A stretch of DNA of 64,000 bases from positions 26,407,844-26,471,843 of the forward strand of contig NC_031769.1 in NCBI RefSeq assembly GCF_001522545.3, read 5' to 3'. The notes below the pieces were generated by a model. That model saw nothing but the letters and a program-made list of their open reading frames with translations, had not been told where the DNA came from and made no database searches. The stretch comes from Parus major (taxonomy: Eukaryota > Chordata > Aves > Passeriformes > Paridae). Below, piece after piece: positions 1-12,100 of the stretch. A program made the translations under genes and the position numbers. The number at the start of each line of letters is the position of its first letter. The first letter of the stretch is position 1.

Positions 1-1271
1 TATTTATTTCAGTGAGCTTTGCATTGCTAACATCTGCATTTAAAACACATGAGGGCAGTTAGGCAAAAATCAGTGCACATAACATAGTGTGCAAATGTAT
101 TTTGTAATATTACCTAAAAAATTCCAGAATAAATTGTTGTAGGAGGCAGACAAACTTGCAGAGATTATGTAAAGGTACTCAAAGTCCCTATGTTAATGAA
201 TTCTTGCTAAGCCCTCTTTTTAATATCTTCTATCTGAATATCTTTGAAGGAATTGTCTTTTCTGATTGCTGCTACCATAGCTACTACTGTGGGTAAATTG
301 GTGAAAGGTGCATTACAGACAGAGAGTATGGAAAGGGCTGAGTTCAGGAACAAAAGTAGGTTTACATAGCAGGCACTCAGGATTTATAGCACAATTGTCT
401 TTTCAAGAGAGGGTCACTTTGCAATACAATAATTGTTTCATTTATCTTCTGCTGAGTTACAATAGTGAGCAGACTCAAAGACGATTAAAAATTAAAATGC
501 ACTTTATTCAATATAATAGTAAAGTGATGCTGCATAAATGGAATGGACTTTTCCATTTCTCTCATCATATTCTGCTCTCTGGTTTCTTTTCACATGATGA
601 TATTCTTAAATGCCAGATATTTTCTGCAAATTTAAATGTTAAGGATTAAAAGAGATAATTGCTCCCCGGGCTAATGGCCACTATTACATGGAGCATGACT
701 GGAACATTCTGCTGCTTCATTTGGTTCACTGATATTCCCTTCAGGAGGTCACCTGCTGTACTCTTATGGTATAGAAATACAATGAAATTATTTCTTATTC
801 CATAATTTTCATAGAAATATATAATAAAGATGTATTTGTATTGCTAGAAAAGTGTTGGATCCCAGCACATGAAAATTTCCAGAGCTAGATTTCAGAGGAC
901 TTCATCTTTAATGATAGTAATAATTTTATTTCTTACTAAAGAAGGCTCCATTTCTTTTGTCCTGAGATTAATTCTTGACATTTCATAGTGTAACCATAGT
1001 TACACAAGGTAGTGCAAGTCATAGACAATTAATGGCTATTAAGACCCTCTTCTCACAGGATTATGTAATCAGCATAATTTCTCAGATGCAAATTTCTCAA
1101 AAGTCCAGCTAATTTTTCAGTTCTATACTTGCATTCAGGTTCTCGGATAATCCTGTTCATTCTAAATTAGGTAAGTAAAGTACTTAATTGGTATTTTCAC
1201 TCAGGAGACATGTAAATATCTATCTCCCAAGGTGTCTTGTTTTTTTACATGCTATGAGTGCATTACCTTGA
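1..1271. other. Noncoding AT-rich DNA
   Basis: I see no gene, repeat family or structured element here. A short open frame at 308-649 has no family resemblance and is read as chance. Confidence 0.75.
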
Positions 1272-1639
1272 TGTCCAGGTTCCAGCCAGGACAGGGTTAG
1301 TTTTAGCTGTAGCCAGGGGTATGGCTAGGAATAGGAATTCTATCATGATTCATCATTTTCCAGGAGCAGGGTAAAGGATCTCTTCCAGGTCAGGGTAGTG
1401 TGGCAGCAGTTGGGTGCCACAATATTGTCAGGTGCAGTGGTGAGCATTTGCCTTTCTTGTACGCTTTTTTATTTGTTAATATTGTTGCTTTTTCTTGTTT
1501 TCTTACCTCATCACTGTTTCCAGCACATTGTTCATATCTCCACATATGATTTTTACCTTTTGTGTCTCCAGTTCTCCTCTCCAGATCGCCACAGGGGAGG
1601 GCAGGGAGAGAGAGGGGAGTAAGTCAGCAGCATGTGGTT
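1272..1639 (+). mobile_element. Endogenous retrovirus LTR, passerine type, 3'-truncated
   Basis: The stretch starts with TG and the 'ggttccagccaggacaggg' block seen at the 5' end of abundant songbird LTRs. It then has 'gtcaggtgcagtggtgagca', 'tttcttgtacgctttttta', a T-rich R/U5 portion, and a purine-rich 'ggcagggagagagagggg' near the end. The expected terminal segment ending CA is missing after about 1639. There is no coding sequence of any retroviral gene next to it. I assign it from memory of LTR consensus shape, so the family name is left open. Confidence 0.75.
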
Positions 1640-1745
1640 TCACAGAATCACAGCTTCACAGAGTATTCTAAATTGGATGGGTCCTATTCTTCAATGTTAT
1701 TATCCAATTTACTGCCTGTAGCACCTTGTGACATGGACCCCTGCC
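1640..1745 (-). mobile_element. Possible CR1 3' tail, degraded
   Basis: Immediately after the LTR comes 'cacagaatcacagcttcaca', like the complemented CR1 octamer tail. It is followed by 'ttggatgggtcctattc', resembling the complemented 3' UTR ('ttggaagggacctct'). The rest is too diverged to be certain. Confidence 0.5.
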
Positions 1746-4700
1746 AATGAAAAATGTCATGTTCCTCAGATTTTTCAGTCATTGCTGGTTTTCATAATGT
1801 GAATATCTACTTCTCACCTTCAGAATCTTCTTAGTACACATAATTAAAATCTCACCATTTTGATTTTTCTTCTACTCTATTTTGTTTGTATTTTTTTTAA
1901 ATATATTACATGGAAAATGAAGCTGTTAATTGATATTGATTCGTTGTTAATATTTATTTCTATATAAAAAGGAAAGATACTGTTAGGTGCTTTTATTATT
2001 TTCCCATGAGACTCTTTATCGCTAGAAAACATGTAATGAAACACTGTTTCTAGATAGCAAAGGAACTACTTGAAACATATTATATTAACATGCATTAAGG
2101 TCACAGAATATCCATGGTTAGCCCTCTTTCTACTTCCCATTTTTCAAAGCTTGGGATTTCAGGTCAGCCATCCAACAACGCTTAAGGTCACAAAACTTGT
2201 AAGCTCATTAAATGATCCCAACATGCGAAGGCATGTAAATCCCACTTTTTCAGCACAGCCTCTGCTAAAAGTCAGAACTTTTTAACACAGTGGAGTTGAA
2301 TCTTCACTTAATGAGTGTGGTAACAGTTCTGAAAATCAACAATATCCACAAGTATTGATAATAAGCATAAGTATCAGAAAAGAATAAAATTAGTCTGAGT
2401 CCAATTAGAGTCAGTGGAAAATGCAGATGACAAAACAAGAAGGAAAAAAAAATAACCAAACCAACAATGTGGCTCCTTGCACATTCTGGAGTCTCTCATA
2501 TTAACATTATTTTGTATGATTCTCTTTCTTATGTTATGGAACTGAAAACTCAGGTTTTCATGCTCTTTGCACTGAAGATTATTTTTCATACATGTTTTAT
2601 TACTCCATGTAGTTATCCATCTGTACAATGAACTATGTATTGCCATCTTTAAACTATATATGGACTATCTTTGTCTTGCCTCTGGGATTGTCTTGGATGG
2701 GCTTATTCTGCACCTTGCTTCAGTGTCTCAGTTGCTTTTACGTGTTCATTTTACAGCCTGTGTCACCTGGGAGAACTCTGTTTATTTGGACATACCTGTG
2801 TGGGAATAAAGTAGACCATAACCATTTATTATTAACTTCTTGAATATTTTGCATGTGGGCTCTCACATCCATCTGCCTAATGGCTCCATTCTGTCAAAGG
2901 CTTCATGTAAGGATATATTTCATTGTTTTATCCTCTTATTTAGGATCACATTATTCATTAAGTCTTTGGCACTTTCTAGGGTGACTGTGCAGAATTTATT
3001 AGCAATTCTGTTCTTTTGCTCCTTTTGTACAGTAAACTCTTGGTTTATTTTCCTACATTCCTTTTTACCCCTTGATTTGTTCAGTAAACCAGTTCAGTTC
3101 TTAATTTCATCTTTAAAACCAAACTAAAAATCCAACTTTCTTAGTGACCATTGTATATGCACCCTTGATTTCATTCCAAAAAGCAAGGAGTGTGCTCTGA
3201 AGTCGCCAACCTCTTCATAAATGTTTTTGTATTACATGGTCAGGGCCACACAGCCACTAACCATCTACTCCCATCAAACTCTGGTATCACTGGGAAAGAG
3301 GTGCCTTGTTTTATGTTGGGTCTCACAGATCAGCATGGATTTGGACTGCTGTGGGTACAGCAGCATGCAGAAGTCAGGTAACACAGAGATGAGAGAGACT
3401 TTAGCTTGGAGCTTCTCAGACCCCTTTATTTAATGCTGTTGCTAACTAGTCTGGAACTATACTGAAGAAAATAAACTAAAAGGAACAGATTTTTAGTCTT
3501 TCCAGAATGAAGTTAACCTTCCCAAATTAATAAGCATGTGTTCTCTTTTGAAAGCTTTCTAAACTGTTCTCTGCCTAGGACGGCTTAAACTACAGCACTC
3601 TAAAATGGAATTTGCAAAGAGATCGGTGAATATAAGTAAAAGTTGAAGGCAGTGTATGTTGCATGGAGTGCTGCCATCTTTTGGTTATAAAAAATTAGGA
3701 TTATTTCAAGAGAGCTCTGCATATGTCTAAGAAAGATTAATACAGTCAAAAACCATCATATATAAACCAAGTATTATTAAATAAAATTACTATTGTTACT
3801 AAAAAGATAAAATTTTTACTACAGACTCAGTCTGAAATGTGAGATTGTACATTAAAAAATGTGTCCTTTCATTTAGACTACTGTTTTAACTTTTTGCTCT
3901 TTTAGACAACAGGGTAAGCAGAGCAATTAAGTATTTCTTCTTCTCTTGTTGCAGAAGCTGAAGCATATAACATATCAAGAATATAAAAAAACAGTAGTTG
4001 ACAAAAAACCCCACATCTTTTTGAAGATTTCCATCAGTTTGGTTTTGTCTTTTTCTTTCCATATAAGGATGATTCTTTTTCTTTCTGTGCATAATTCATT
4101 TGAGTTAATGATATGCTCAAATTCCACCTTCATCAGAAACATGTCTGTGTAAACGACTATTATACTGCTCTTTTTCTATCATCTTCATAGTTTAAAAAAA
4201 TGTACACATAGAGCATTTATTTAGCTTTAGAAGAGCCTAGAATTTGATGTGAGGTTGGGTTTTTGGTTTGGAAGGAAACGAGTCTCTGGCCCTGGAGCAC
4301 AGGATTTTAATTTTTATTTTTCTTTCAATGTTTCTTTACAGTCATGTTAAATTTCTGCATTCATGGCTAATAGTAAAAGTATGAAAATGGGATTTGAGAG
4401 GCAGGAAAGTCAAAACTCAAATAAGAGTTAAATACAGACTATTTTCTCTGGAGCCTTTTGAATACTCAGATTTATAAATTTGCCATTTTAATGGTCTGAA
4501 AATGTATATTCTTGCCCTCAGATTTATTTGCTTCCTTGCAGCTACAATGGCAGAACAAAGAAAATTTAACAAAAAAAATAAAACCCTGCTTCAGTGGCTT
4601 TCTGTGTACTTTTCCCTTTTACAGTGACATTTTCTGTGCAAAAAAGGTGCTTACTGTGTTAATAATTATATTCCCCACTTATTCTAAGTGTTTTGTTTAT

Positions 4701-5279
4701 CTAGTAAGAGAACCGGAGGAACACCTCAGCTAAGGTTGTTTCTTCCATTCCCTTTACAAGATTCCAGCTGATTTAGGTTTCTTTTGCTTACATGAGTGTG
4801 TTTGCTTGGTGGAAAGACATTGACATTGACTATTCCACATTGTGTATGTTTTGTCGTTTTCTGGTTCTGCTGATGCAGTAATATGTTTTCTGTCAAAAGC
4901 GTTTTATAGGCACATTACCCTGCTTGACAGAAACAGTGAGCTACAAGGATTTCCTGAGGAGAAACTTCCAGATGCAGTGTGTGAGATTGCTCATCTCCCA
5001 ACCACATTAATTACATTATCTCCCTGAAACAACATTCTGAATGAAATCATTCACTGAAAGTCTTACATACAGTCCAGCTGTCTGGACTTCTCTAATGTTT
5101 CTGTCATCTATAAATAATTCACAGAAAGCCAACTGGGAGACTGCATACTCATTTTCTGCTCTCTCGGTATCTGCCAGTCATGGGTAAGGAAAGAATTTCA
5201 ACCTGGCAGCTGTGGGGAGATAGAAGTCCACCAATTTCAGGTCTTCAAAAAATCTCAAGTGTGGTTTTAATAAGAAATG

Positions 5280-5319
5280 AAATCTATTTTAAAAAATAAA
5301 AGCATTTTAAAATAGATTT
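5280..5319. repeat. Perfect inverted repeat, 15-bp arms
   Basis: The left arm AAATCTATTTTAAAA (5280-5294) and right arm TTTTAAAATAGATTT (5305-5319) are exact reverse complements separated by 10 nt. The arms are AT-rich, which raises the chance of coincidence. Confidence 0.95.
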
Positions 5320-5424
5320 TTAAAATATTTTATCTCTTCTTTTTTATTTTGAAGTACACAGAGGTCCTATTTTCACACACTTTACTATAACTAAGAGGAC
5401 AAGAATTTTAGTTTGAAAGGAGGG

Positions 5425-5440
5425 AAAAAAAAAAAAAAAA
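5425..5440. repeat. Poly(A) run
   Basis: A 16-nt adenine run follows 'aaaggaggg'. No recognisable retrogene or SINE body precedes it on the plus strand. Confidence 0.9.
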
Positions 5441-7819
5441 GTGGTTTCTACATTGCCTCTCATCTTTGGAAGCTGGAGCTTCCAAAAAAAAGATAAGGAA
5501 ATCCATGAGAGCTGGAATAAAATCATGAGTATTAACAACACTACTACAGGAAGGTTCTTAACTTGAAAAGATGGTGCAGTCTATTAGACCAGAGTAATGC
5601 AATTGCTTCCATAGGCAAAAAGATCATATAGGTATTGCTGCACAGTAGTTAAATAACATGGAGGAAGTGTGATATGTACAAACCCTGAGACTATAGCAAA
5701 GAGGATTGGTTATTTTGTTTTATATAGGCTTTCATTGCACATTAATGTTTGTGGGGATGAGAATTAATTATTTCATCACTAATAATTCCAGTCAAAAGAT
5801 GAGGAAGCTAAGCTCGGATATGGCGTAATTGAATTTGTACTTTTACCAGTTACAGGTTTGGTTCATTATTTGTATTTTCATATTGTGTCAAGTGGCAAAA
5901 CTAGTTTTTGACCTTGTGATCAAAGGGAAAAATGCTCAAAAGTTGCCTTTGAAAGACAAGTGGGACACAGCTTTCTGAGTCATCTTTTTTTATAGTTACA
6001 TCCTACAAACTTTGATTACAATATTGGGAATTTTGCCTGATGATTATAGTATTGGACCAATCATAGGTTTATTTTAGTTCAAAATTCATACAACTCATTG
6101 AAAACAATTGGTTGAATCTGTTTACACCCAAACTGATTTTGCATCAGCTCCTTTGAGAGACTGTATTTCCCTTCAGCTATTAAAAACTTGTTTCCCAAAG
6201 GTAGAAACATTATCATATCATTTGCACAAAGGAACATCAAATGCTGCATCCATAAGAACAGAAAATTAAGTTTTAAAAGAGCTGCATGCTTCTTTCTTTA
6301 AGTACTTTGAGGAAGAAAGCATACAAGGGTGACCTAATACTCCAGTACTTATGGGATGCTCCATGGAATGAGCAGATTCCAGTCTTTCACATCTTTGCTC
6401 TCCTTACAGTAGTCAGCCAACATCTCTTCACAAATTCTCACTTGAAACAGACCAAAAGTTGGTGGCACTTGCAATGATTGTAGTACTTCAACTTGTTCTT
6501 AAAATTGCCACAGGAAAAAGGCATCTTAGTGGTCTTTTTGAAAAAAAAAACCTCAGTATTTACTCTGTCATGTCATGGTAGACATTTTTCTGCATCCTGA
6601 AATTGTGTGTTGGTATTTTTTTCTTTCTTCTTCATTGTATTCTGGCAGGTATTGTTTTTCTGTTTCCTGTAGAGCTGAAATGAATAAAATGTATAAAAGA
6701 GGTGGTGGATTAGAGTGAGAGTACAACAATAATAGGAATAAAAAAAGTTGAATTTCAGTTCAGAAAAAACAGAAGTCTTTCTTTGTGGTATTCTTGAGAA
6801 TAGAACTGAAGAAACAAGATTCATTTATACTCTTAAGAGAATCAATTTGCTGACAAATATCACCTTTTAGCATCTCAATGCTCTTATGGGGTAGTCTGAG
6901 AACCAGCAATTTGGTGCTTGAATCAGTGATAAGTTTCTGCATATGCATTATTGTTATTATTACTATTATTGGTCCCACATTGTAAAGTCTCACAATCCAT
7001 TCAAAGCTAAGATTTTAATTTTAATTACCATGATGAAATGCTTATTCTCAGTTAGATACAATATGTTACGAATTTGCCCCCAAATATGCCCTGATGGAAC
7101 TTGATACTTAGTGGTGCACCCTTTTTAGAGTATGAGGTCAGATTTGTATGTTTTATCTCTCCTGAAAGCAGGAGTAATATGTGTGTTCATCAGACCTTTG
7201 AAGAATGAAGGCCTGAAATTCTTTGTCAAATATTTTTAAAGAGCATTTTCAAATGCTTTATTAAGATTTACAAAGGTGAGGTTTTTCTCGAGGAGGGGGG
7301 AAAGTAGACTCTTAGTATGACTATCTATAACTTTAATATATATTTTAGGTACCATTGCATTTATAGTATAAAGAACATTTCAAATAGAGATTATTTATCT
7401 ACTCTTTCAAAAAATTCTTCCCTCTTCCTTTCTAAAAGGTGACTATAGGGAAAGCAAATTTTCTTAAGATACATGTCTCAGGATTTGGATACTCAGCTGG
7501 TCATTCAGCTAAAGAAAATGATATGTTCTTAGAAATAACCATGTCCTTTACTGTCTCTTATCCTCTTGTTTTTTAAGATAAGTTTACATTCACTGTAGGC
7601 AGGGTTCAACAGACAAAATGTAGGTTTTCCTATCCATAAGACTCCTAAAGTAGCTATCCAAAGCAAATACTGAAGAATCAGTCATGATCATCTATCCATA
7701 ACTAAGTCTGAAGTTTGAAAAGTTGGATAAAAGGAATAAAAATGGTCTCAGAAAATTCTTATCTGCATAGGTGCCATAGATACGCTCCCATCATTTTGAT
7801 TTAAAGCAGTTACAAAGAT

Positions 7820-8325
7820 ATCCATCAGTGGTGCTCCTCAGTGGCCAGTAATGGGACTGGCACATTTTTACATTTTTGTTGGTGATATGGATGGTATCAT
7901 CCCTGACACCTCTCCTGTAAGGGAAAGGCTTAGAGTGTCGGAGCTGTTTTCATCCTGGAGTAGAGAAGGGTTTGGGGACACCTTAAAGCAGCCTTACAGA
8001 GCTTAAAGGGGACTTACAAGAAGTCTGGAGAGGGACTTTTCACAAGGACATATAGTGACAGGACGGGGGGGATGGCCTCAAACTGAAAGAGTGTATGCTT
8101 AGATTAGATATTAGGGAGAAATTATTTATTATGAGGGCGGTGAGGCACCAAAACAGGTTGCCCAGAGAAGTAGTGGGGGCCCCACCCCTGGAAGTGCTCA
8201 AGACTAGGCTGGATGGAGCCCTGAGCAACCTGGTTAAGTGGAAGATTTCCTGCCTACGGCCAGGGGGTTGGAACTAGGTTATCTAAGATCCTTTCCAGTT
8301 CAAAGCATTTATGATTCTTTAATTT
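7820..8325 (+). mobile_element. CR1 LINE fragment with internal deletion
   Basis: Positions 7824-7903 correspond to the CR1 reverse-transcriptase block around SGVPQG..LGP; here it reads SGAPQWPVMGLAHF and continues IFVGDMDG. From about 7915 the copy jumps to the extreme 3' part ('catcctggagtagagaaggg', 'ggttgcccagagaagtagtg', 'ctggaagtgctcaagactagg', then 'cctttccagttcaaagcattt' and a 'atgattctttaa' tail). Several hundred bases normally lying between these blocks are absent. Confidence 0.85.
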
Positions 8326-8965
8326 TGACTGGAAAATAAATTTTATTTCCTTCAATTACTCTCAATGGCTAAACAAAATATGGTTTCAGTAAAAAAAACC
8401 CACAAATACCAATTAAAAACCACAAGATTCTAAGCAGTATTATGACACTTGATTGGCAAAATTATTCTCACACATGTAATTCTTATTATACAATCCCTCA
8501 AACAACAAGTTTTTAGAACGAGCCATTGAGCACTTGTCAAAGAATCATAGATGCTATATATAGTATTGTCTTTAAAGAATGTAAGTGCTGGGCTTCAGAA
8601 GGAAATAAAGATTTCTCTCCCAGTACTGGCAAAGTTAGCGTTTATGTCATACAAGATAAATTGTGGCATTCTTCCTTTCTCTGTCAGCATTTATGGATCT
8701 CTTCTTTCTTCTTTTGTCTCTGTTACAGTTAAAATTCTCAAGATCTATAACAAGTTACTGAGAGGAGCATTTTCCATTCTTTTTGATATATGTTGCATAG
8801 TTAAGTATTTAGGTCAACTAGACATGATGCACAGTGATCTCACATGCAGAAAGAAATAGCAATCTTAAAAATTTCCATAAAAATTATAACAAACAAGTCT
8901 AGTAAAGCTGTAAAACATAAAATCTCTTTCCTTTTGCTGTCTCATTCTTCATTTCCTTATCATTA
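8326..8965. other. Unique DNA between two CR1 copies
   Basis: I see nothing coding or structured. A 102-codon open frame (8551-8859) lacks any family resemblance. Confidence 0.7.
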
Positions 8966-9172
8966 AGAAAAATTTCTTCAAAGAAAGGTTTGTTAGGCAT
9001 TGGAACAGGATGCCTGGGGAAATGGTTGAGTCATTGTCCCTCTAGGATTTTTTTTTTAAGTGTAGCTGTAGCACTTAGAGAGATGGTTTAGTGGTGGATA
9101 TGCCAGTGCTCAGTAAATCATTAAAGATCTTTTCAAAACTAAATGATTCTATGATTCCATGATTCTGTTCTA
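8966..9172 (+). mobile_element. CR1 LINE, short 3' end fragment
   Basis: This short copy has the 'aggcattggaacaggatgcc' block and ends with three copies of the CR1 tail octamer ('atgattctatgattccatga'). An internal T-rich patch (9050-9058) and many changes indicate age. It lies about 640 bp downstream of another CR1 in the same orientation. Confidence 0.85.
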
Positions 9173-12100
9173 TTATGCTTAAATATCTAAAGCTGGACAA
9201 TGAAGTCTATCAGATGCAATGTAACAAGAGACACTGGATTAATTTGTTTATAACTACTAAAAAAAGTTATCTAAAAGGAAGACTTTGACACCAAAAATAG
9301 TCACAACATGATTGCATTCTTGCACCATGTGCCAAAACTATGTTTCTAAAAGCTTTGTGTAATACCTTTACATCTCACGTCATCCCCAAATTTCACTAAG
9401 TAACTGACTAGATTCAAAAGTTCTCTGGACAGTGGGATTCTGCTTTTGCACTTGCATTAAATTATTCTAATGTGGGCGTCTAGATCCTGTCCAAAAGCTA
9501 AAGCTGGAGGCTTCACAGAAGGGCAGAAAAATACTTAGAGGTTTCAAGCCCATGGAAATGTTCAAGGGAAACACACCACATGGTGGGTAACACCTATGCC
9601 AAAATGTAACAGTAGTAATGCTTTTGGTAAAAATACTTCTTTTAAAAATAGAGTAAAAATAAAAGCACAATTTTTTATTAACAGACAAGTTTATTTCAAG
9701 TTAGCCTTCATGAATTGCATCAGCCCCAAATCTTTCCATCAAGATTTTGAAGTCTCAATGAAACTAAATGCTATTGTTTCATCTATTTCAATATTCAACT
9801 CTTTAATAAATACTGTATAAAAGTCAAACCTCAAAACAAGGGTTAATTCTAGGACAACAGATACTTACTCTCTCATTTTGCTAAAAATGGTCATTGAACC
9901 TTATTCTTCTTTCCTGTATGCCAAAAAAATCAGAATAATTTCTCTGTTTATCTCATATCAGCAAACACAATGAATGTCTACATGTCTTCAGTTCTATTTT
10001 CTTTTTTCTCTCCAATTTGTAAATTAACACAAATAATTTAATTTACCCTACTCACTCATATTCTTTGTATCATTTGCTACTGATTTATTTCCTCCTCTTT
10101 ACAAAAGATTAATATATCTCATTTTGAAAGCATCAACCAAAGTCTCTGTATCAGATTAGCAGCAGCAGACTTCATAGTTCACATGCAGATAACATAATAT
10201 GGTGCCTTAACGACACCCAAAACTGAAAATTCATCTCTTCTGCATGAAATATAATCGATTCTGTTCATCCTTTTGATGCTCTGTGCAAAGACAAATATGA
10301 CCCATGGATTACCTGGAAATTAACAAATGCAAAACTTTCTGTTGCCACATTAATATTCCAAATTAAAATACCAGAATATGTCATATACATCAATATGTAC
10401 ACATATTAATTTAAATTAAAATAAATTATGTGGTGAATTAAAAGCCTTACTATACTGTATTTCTCTCTTTTGAAAGACAAACTTAATAAAATTACCTTAT
10501 TTAAAGTCTTAACTAAATAAAGGTTAACAAATTTCATAGGTGTCTGAGGTAGTCTTAGAAATACTTTCATTGCTTTTTATCTTTAGAACCTGATTTTGTA
10601 TTTCATGTCTTTTGAATCTTTCTTCTTCCTTTATCTGTCTGTTCATAATTTAGATCCAATGAAATGCAGATCCAGAAAATATATACCTGTGAAATTTATA
10701 TTTTTCTTCTTTACCTCATCATCACTGACCTATTATATAGATCCTTGCCTTTTCTTCCAATGCCTTCTTTTTCTTTGTTTCCAGCTTTGGATCTTGTGAA
10801 TGGCTATGCAATTTCCTTTGCTATATTAAAACTTGACTCTTTTTTCCCCCCTAGTGCAGCACAACTAAACAAAGGACAGTACAAGGACATAGAAACCATC
10901 ACAAAATGCCTTTTATTTCACAGCTCTTTTCATCTGCTTAACAAATACCAGAAACCACGGTTAATCATTGCATACTTCTGGTTCCCTGGGCACTCATGGA
11001 GCTCTCCATATGGTCTGTTCAAAATGGAGGCACTTGCATATATCAGATCTAAATTATGCAAAAAATGTGATCATATACTGGAACAGAGTAATAATAGCGA
11101 AGATACCTTCTCAAGAAAAACAGAAACCTAGCTAATAATCACTCTACATTTCCAACTCCCAGGATAGGAGAACATTGTACTAAATACATAAATCTATATT
11201 CTGACATTAATTTCATAATATTTAAAACACATTCACTCTTGAGCTTTACATATTGTTCCTTCATGCAAGAAACCCAATAGCACAATTAATTGTTTTGTTT
11301 TTTTCATTCATTCTCCTCTTTTTGCCTTTCTTTTCACCTCGCTCTTGATATGACCAAGCTCTTCTAGGTCCTCCTCCTTATATTTACTTTTTGTTTTGCT
11401 TTCCATTCTTAATATTCTCTTCCTTTACTATTTTACCACTATTTACTATTCTATCCTTTAGTATTTTACCACTTTTTTTAATGATCATGGCCTAAGATAA
11501 GCAAGGAGTCTAAGCAAAGAGAATGTGTGATTATTGTCTACAGATAAAAGTTAAAAAAATATTTTATCCAGGTGTTACAGGCCTTGCATTGAACAATCTG
11601 TGGAGAAAGCTACTGATGTACATTTCTGGTGAGCCAAAGTGGTTAGAATTAAACTTTTTTTCTTGAACTTTGCTTTGTCCCAGGTTTTGATATGGTACAC
11701 TGGTATTTTGAACCAGGCATACTGCTGAGCAAAGAGGGCAGGCCAGGACAAGTATAGGAGTCCATTCCTAGCTGGCAGAAGGAGACCAGGCTCATAGCTG
11801 GTGTAAAAAAGCATCCAGTCATTCTCAATGCAACTGCACAGCTGGATACCAGGCACTCTTATCAAGGGCAACTGACAGAAGCAATCACTGCTATAAATTA
11901 AACAGAAATTACTATGAAAAAAAGGAACATGGAAAAATACTCTGACTAAAAATTCAGAAAGCAAGAAATGGAAAAACTAAGTTTTCTTAGTTCTATTTAT
12001 TCAGCCTGTGTGCGTTATAGGTTTGAGGCTTAGCCTGGTTAGTGTCAGTGCATACTTCAGCAGGTCACTTTGTAGGCTGAAAAGGTGTGTAGAAATATTA

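Larger units (their letters stand above)
1746..7819. other. Noncoding AT-rich DNA
   Basis: All open frames are under 100 codons and show no recognisable domain or splice-supported chain. The only structures I can point to are the inverted repeat at 5280-5319 and the poly(A) run at 5425-5440. Confidence 0.75.

Noticed and set aside
10664..11131. 155-codon open frame, plus strand
   Set aside because: Rich in residues expected from AT-rich DNA, no domain, no matching exon structure, and nothing similar in families I know.
11575..11964. 129-codon open frame, minus strand
   Set aside because: No recognisable family; flanked by no consistent splice pattern. A noncoding transcript is possible but unsupported.
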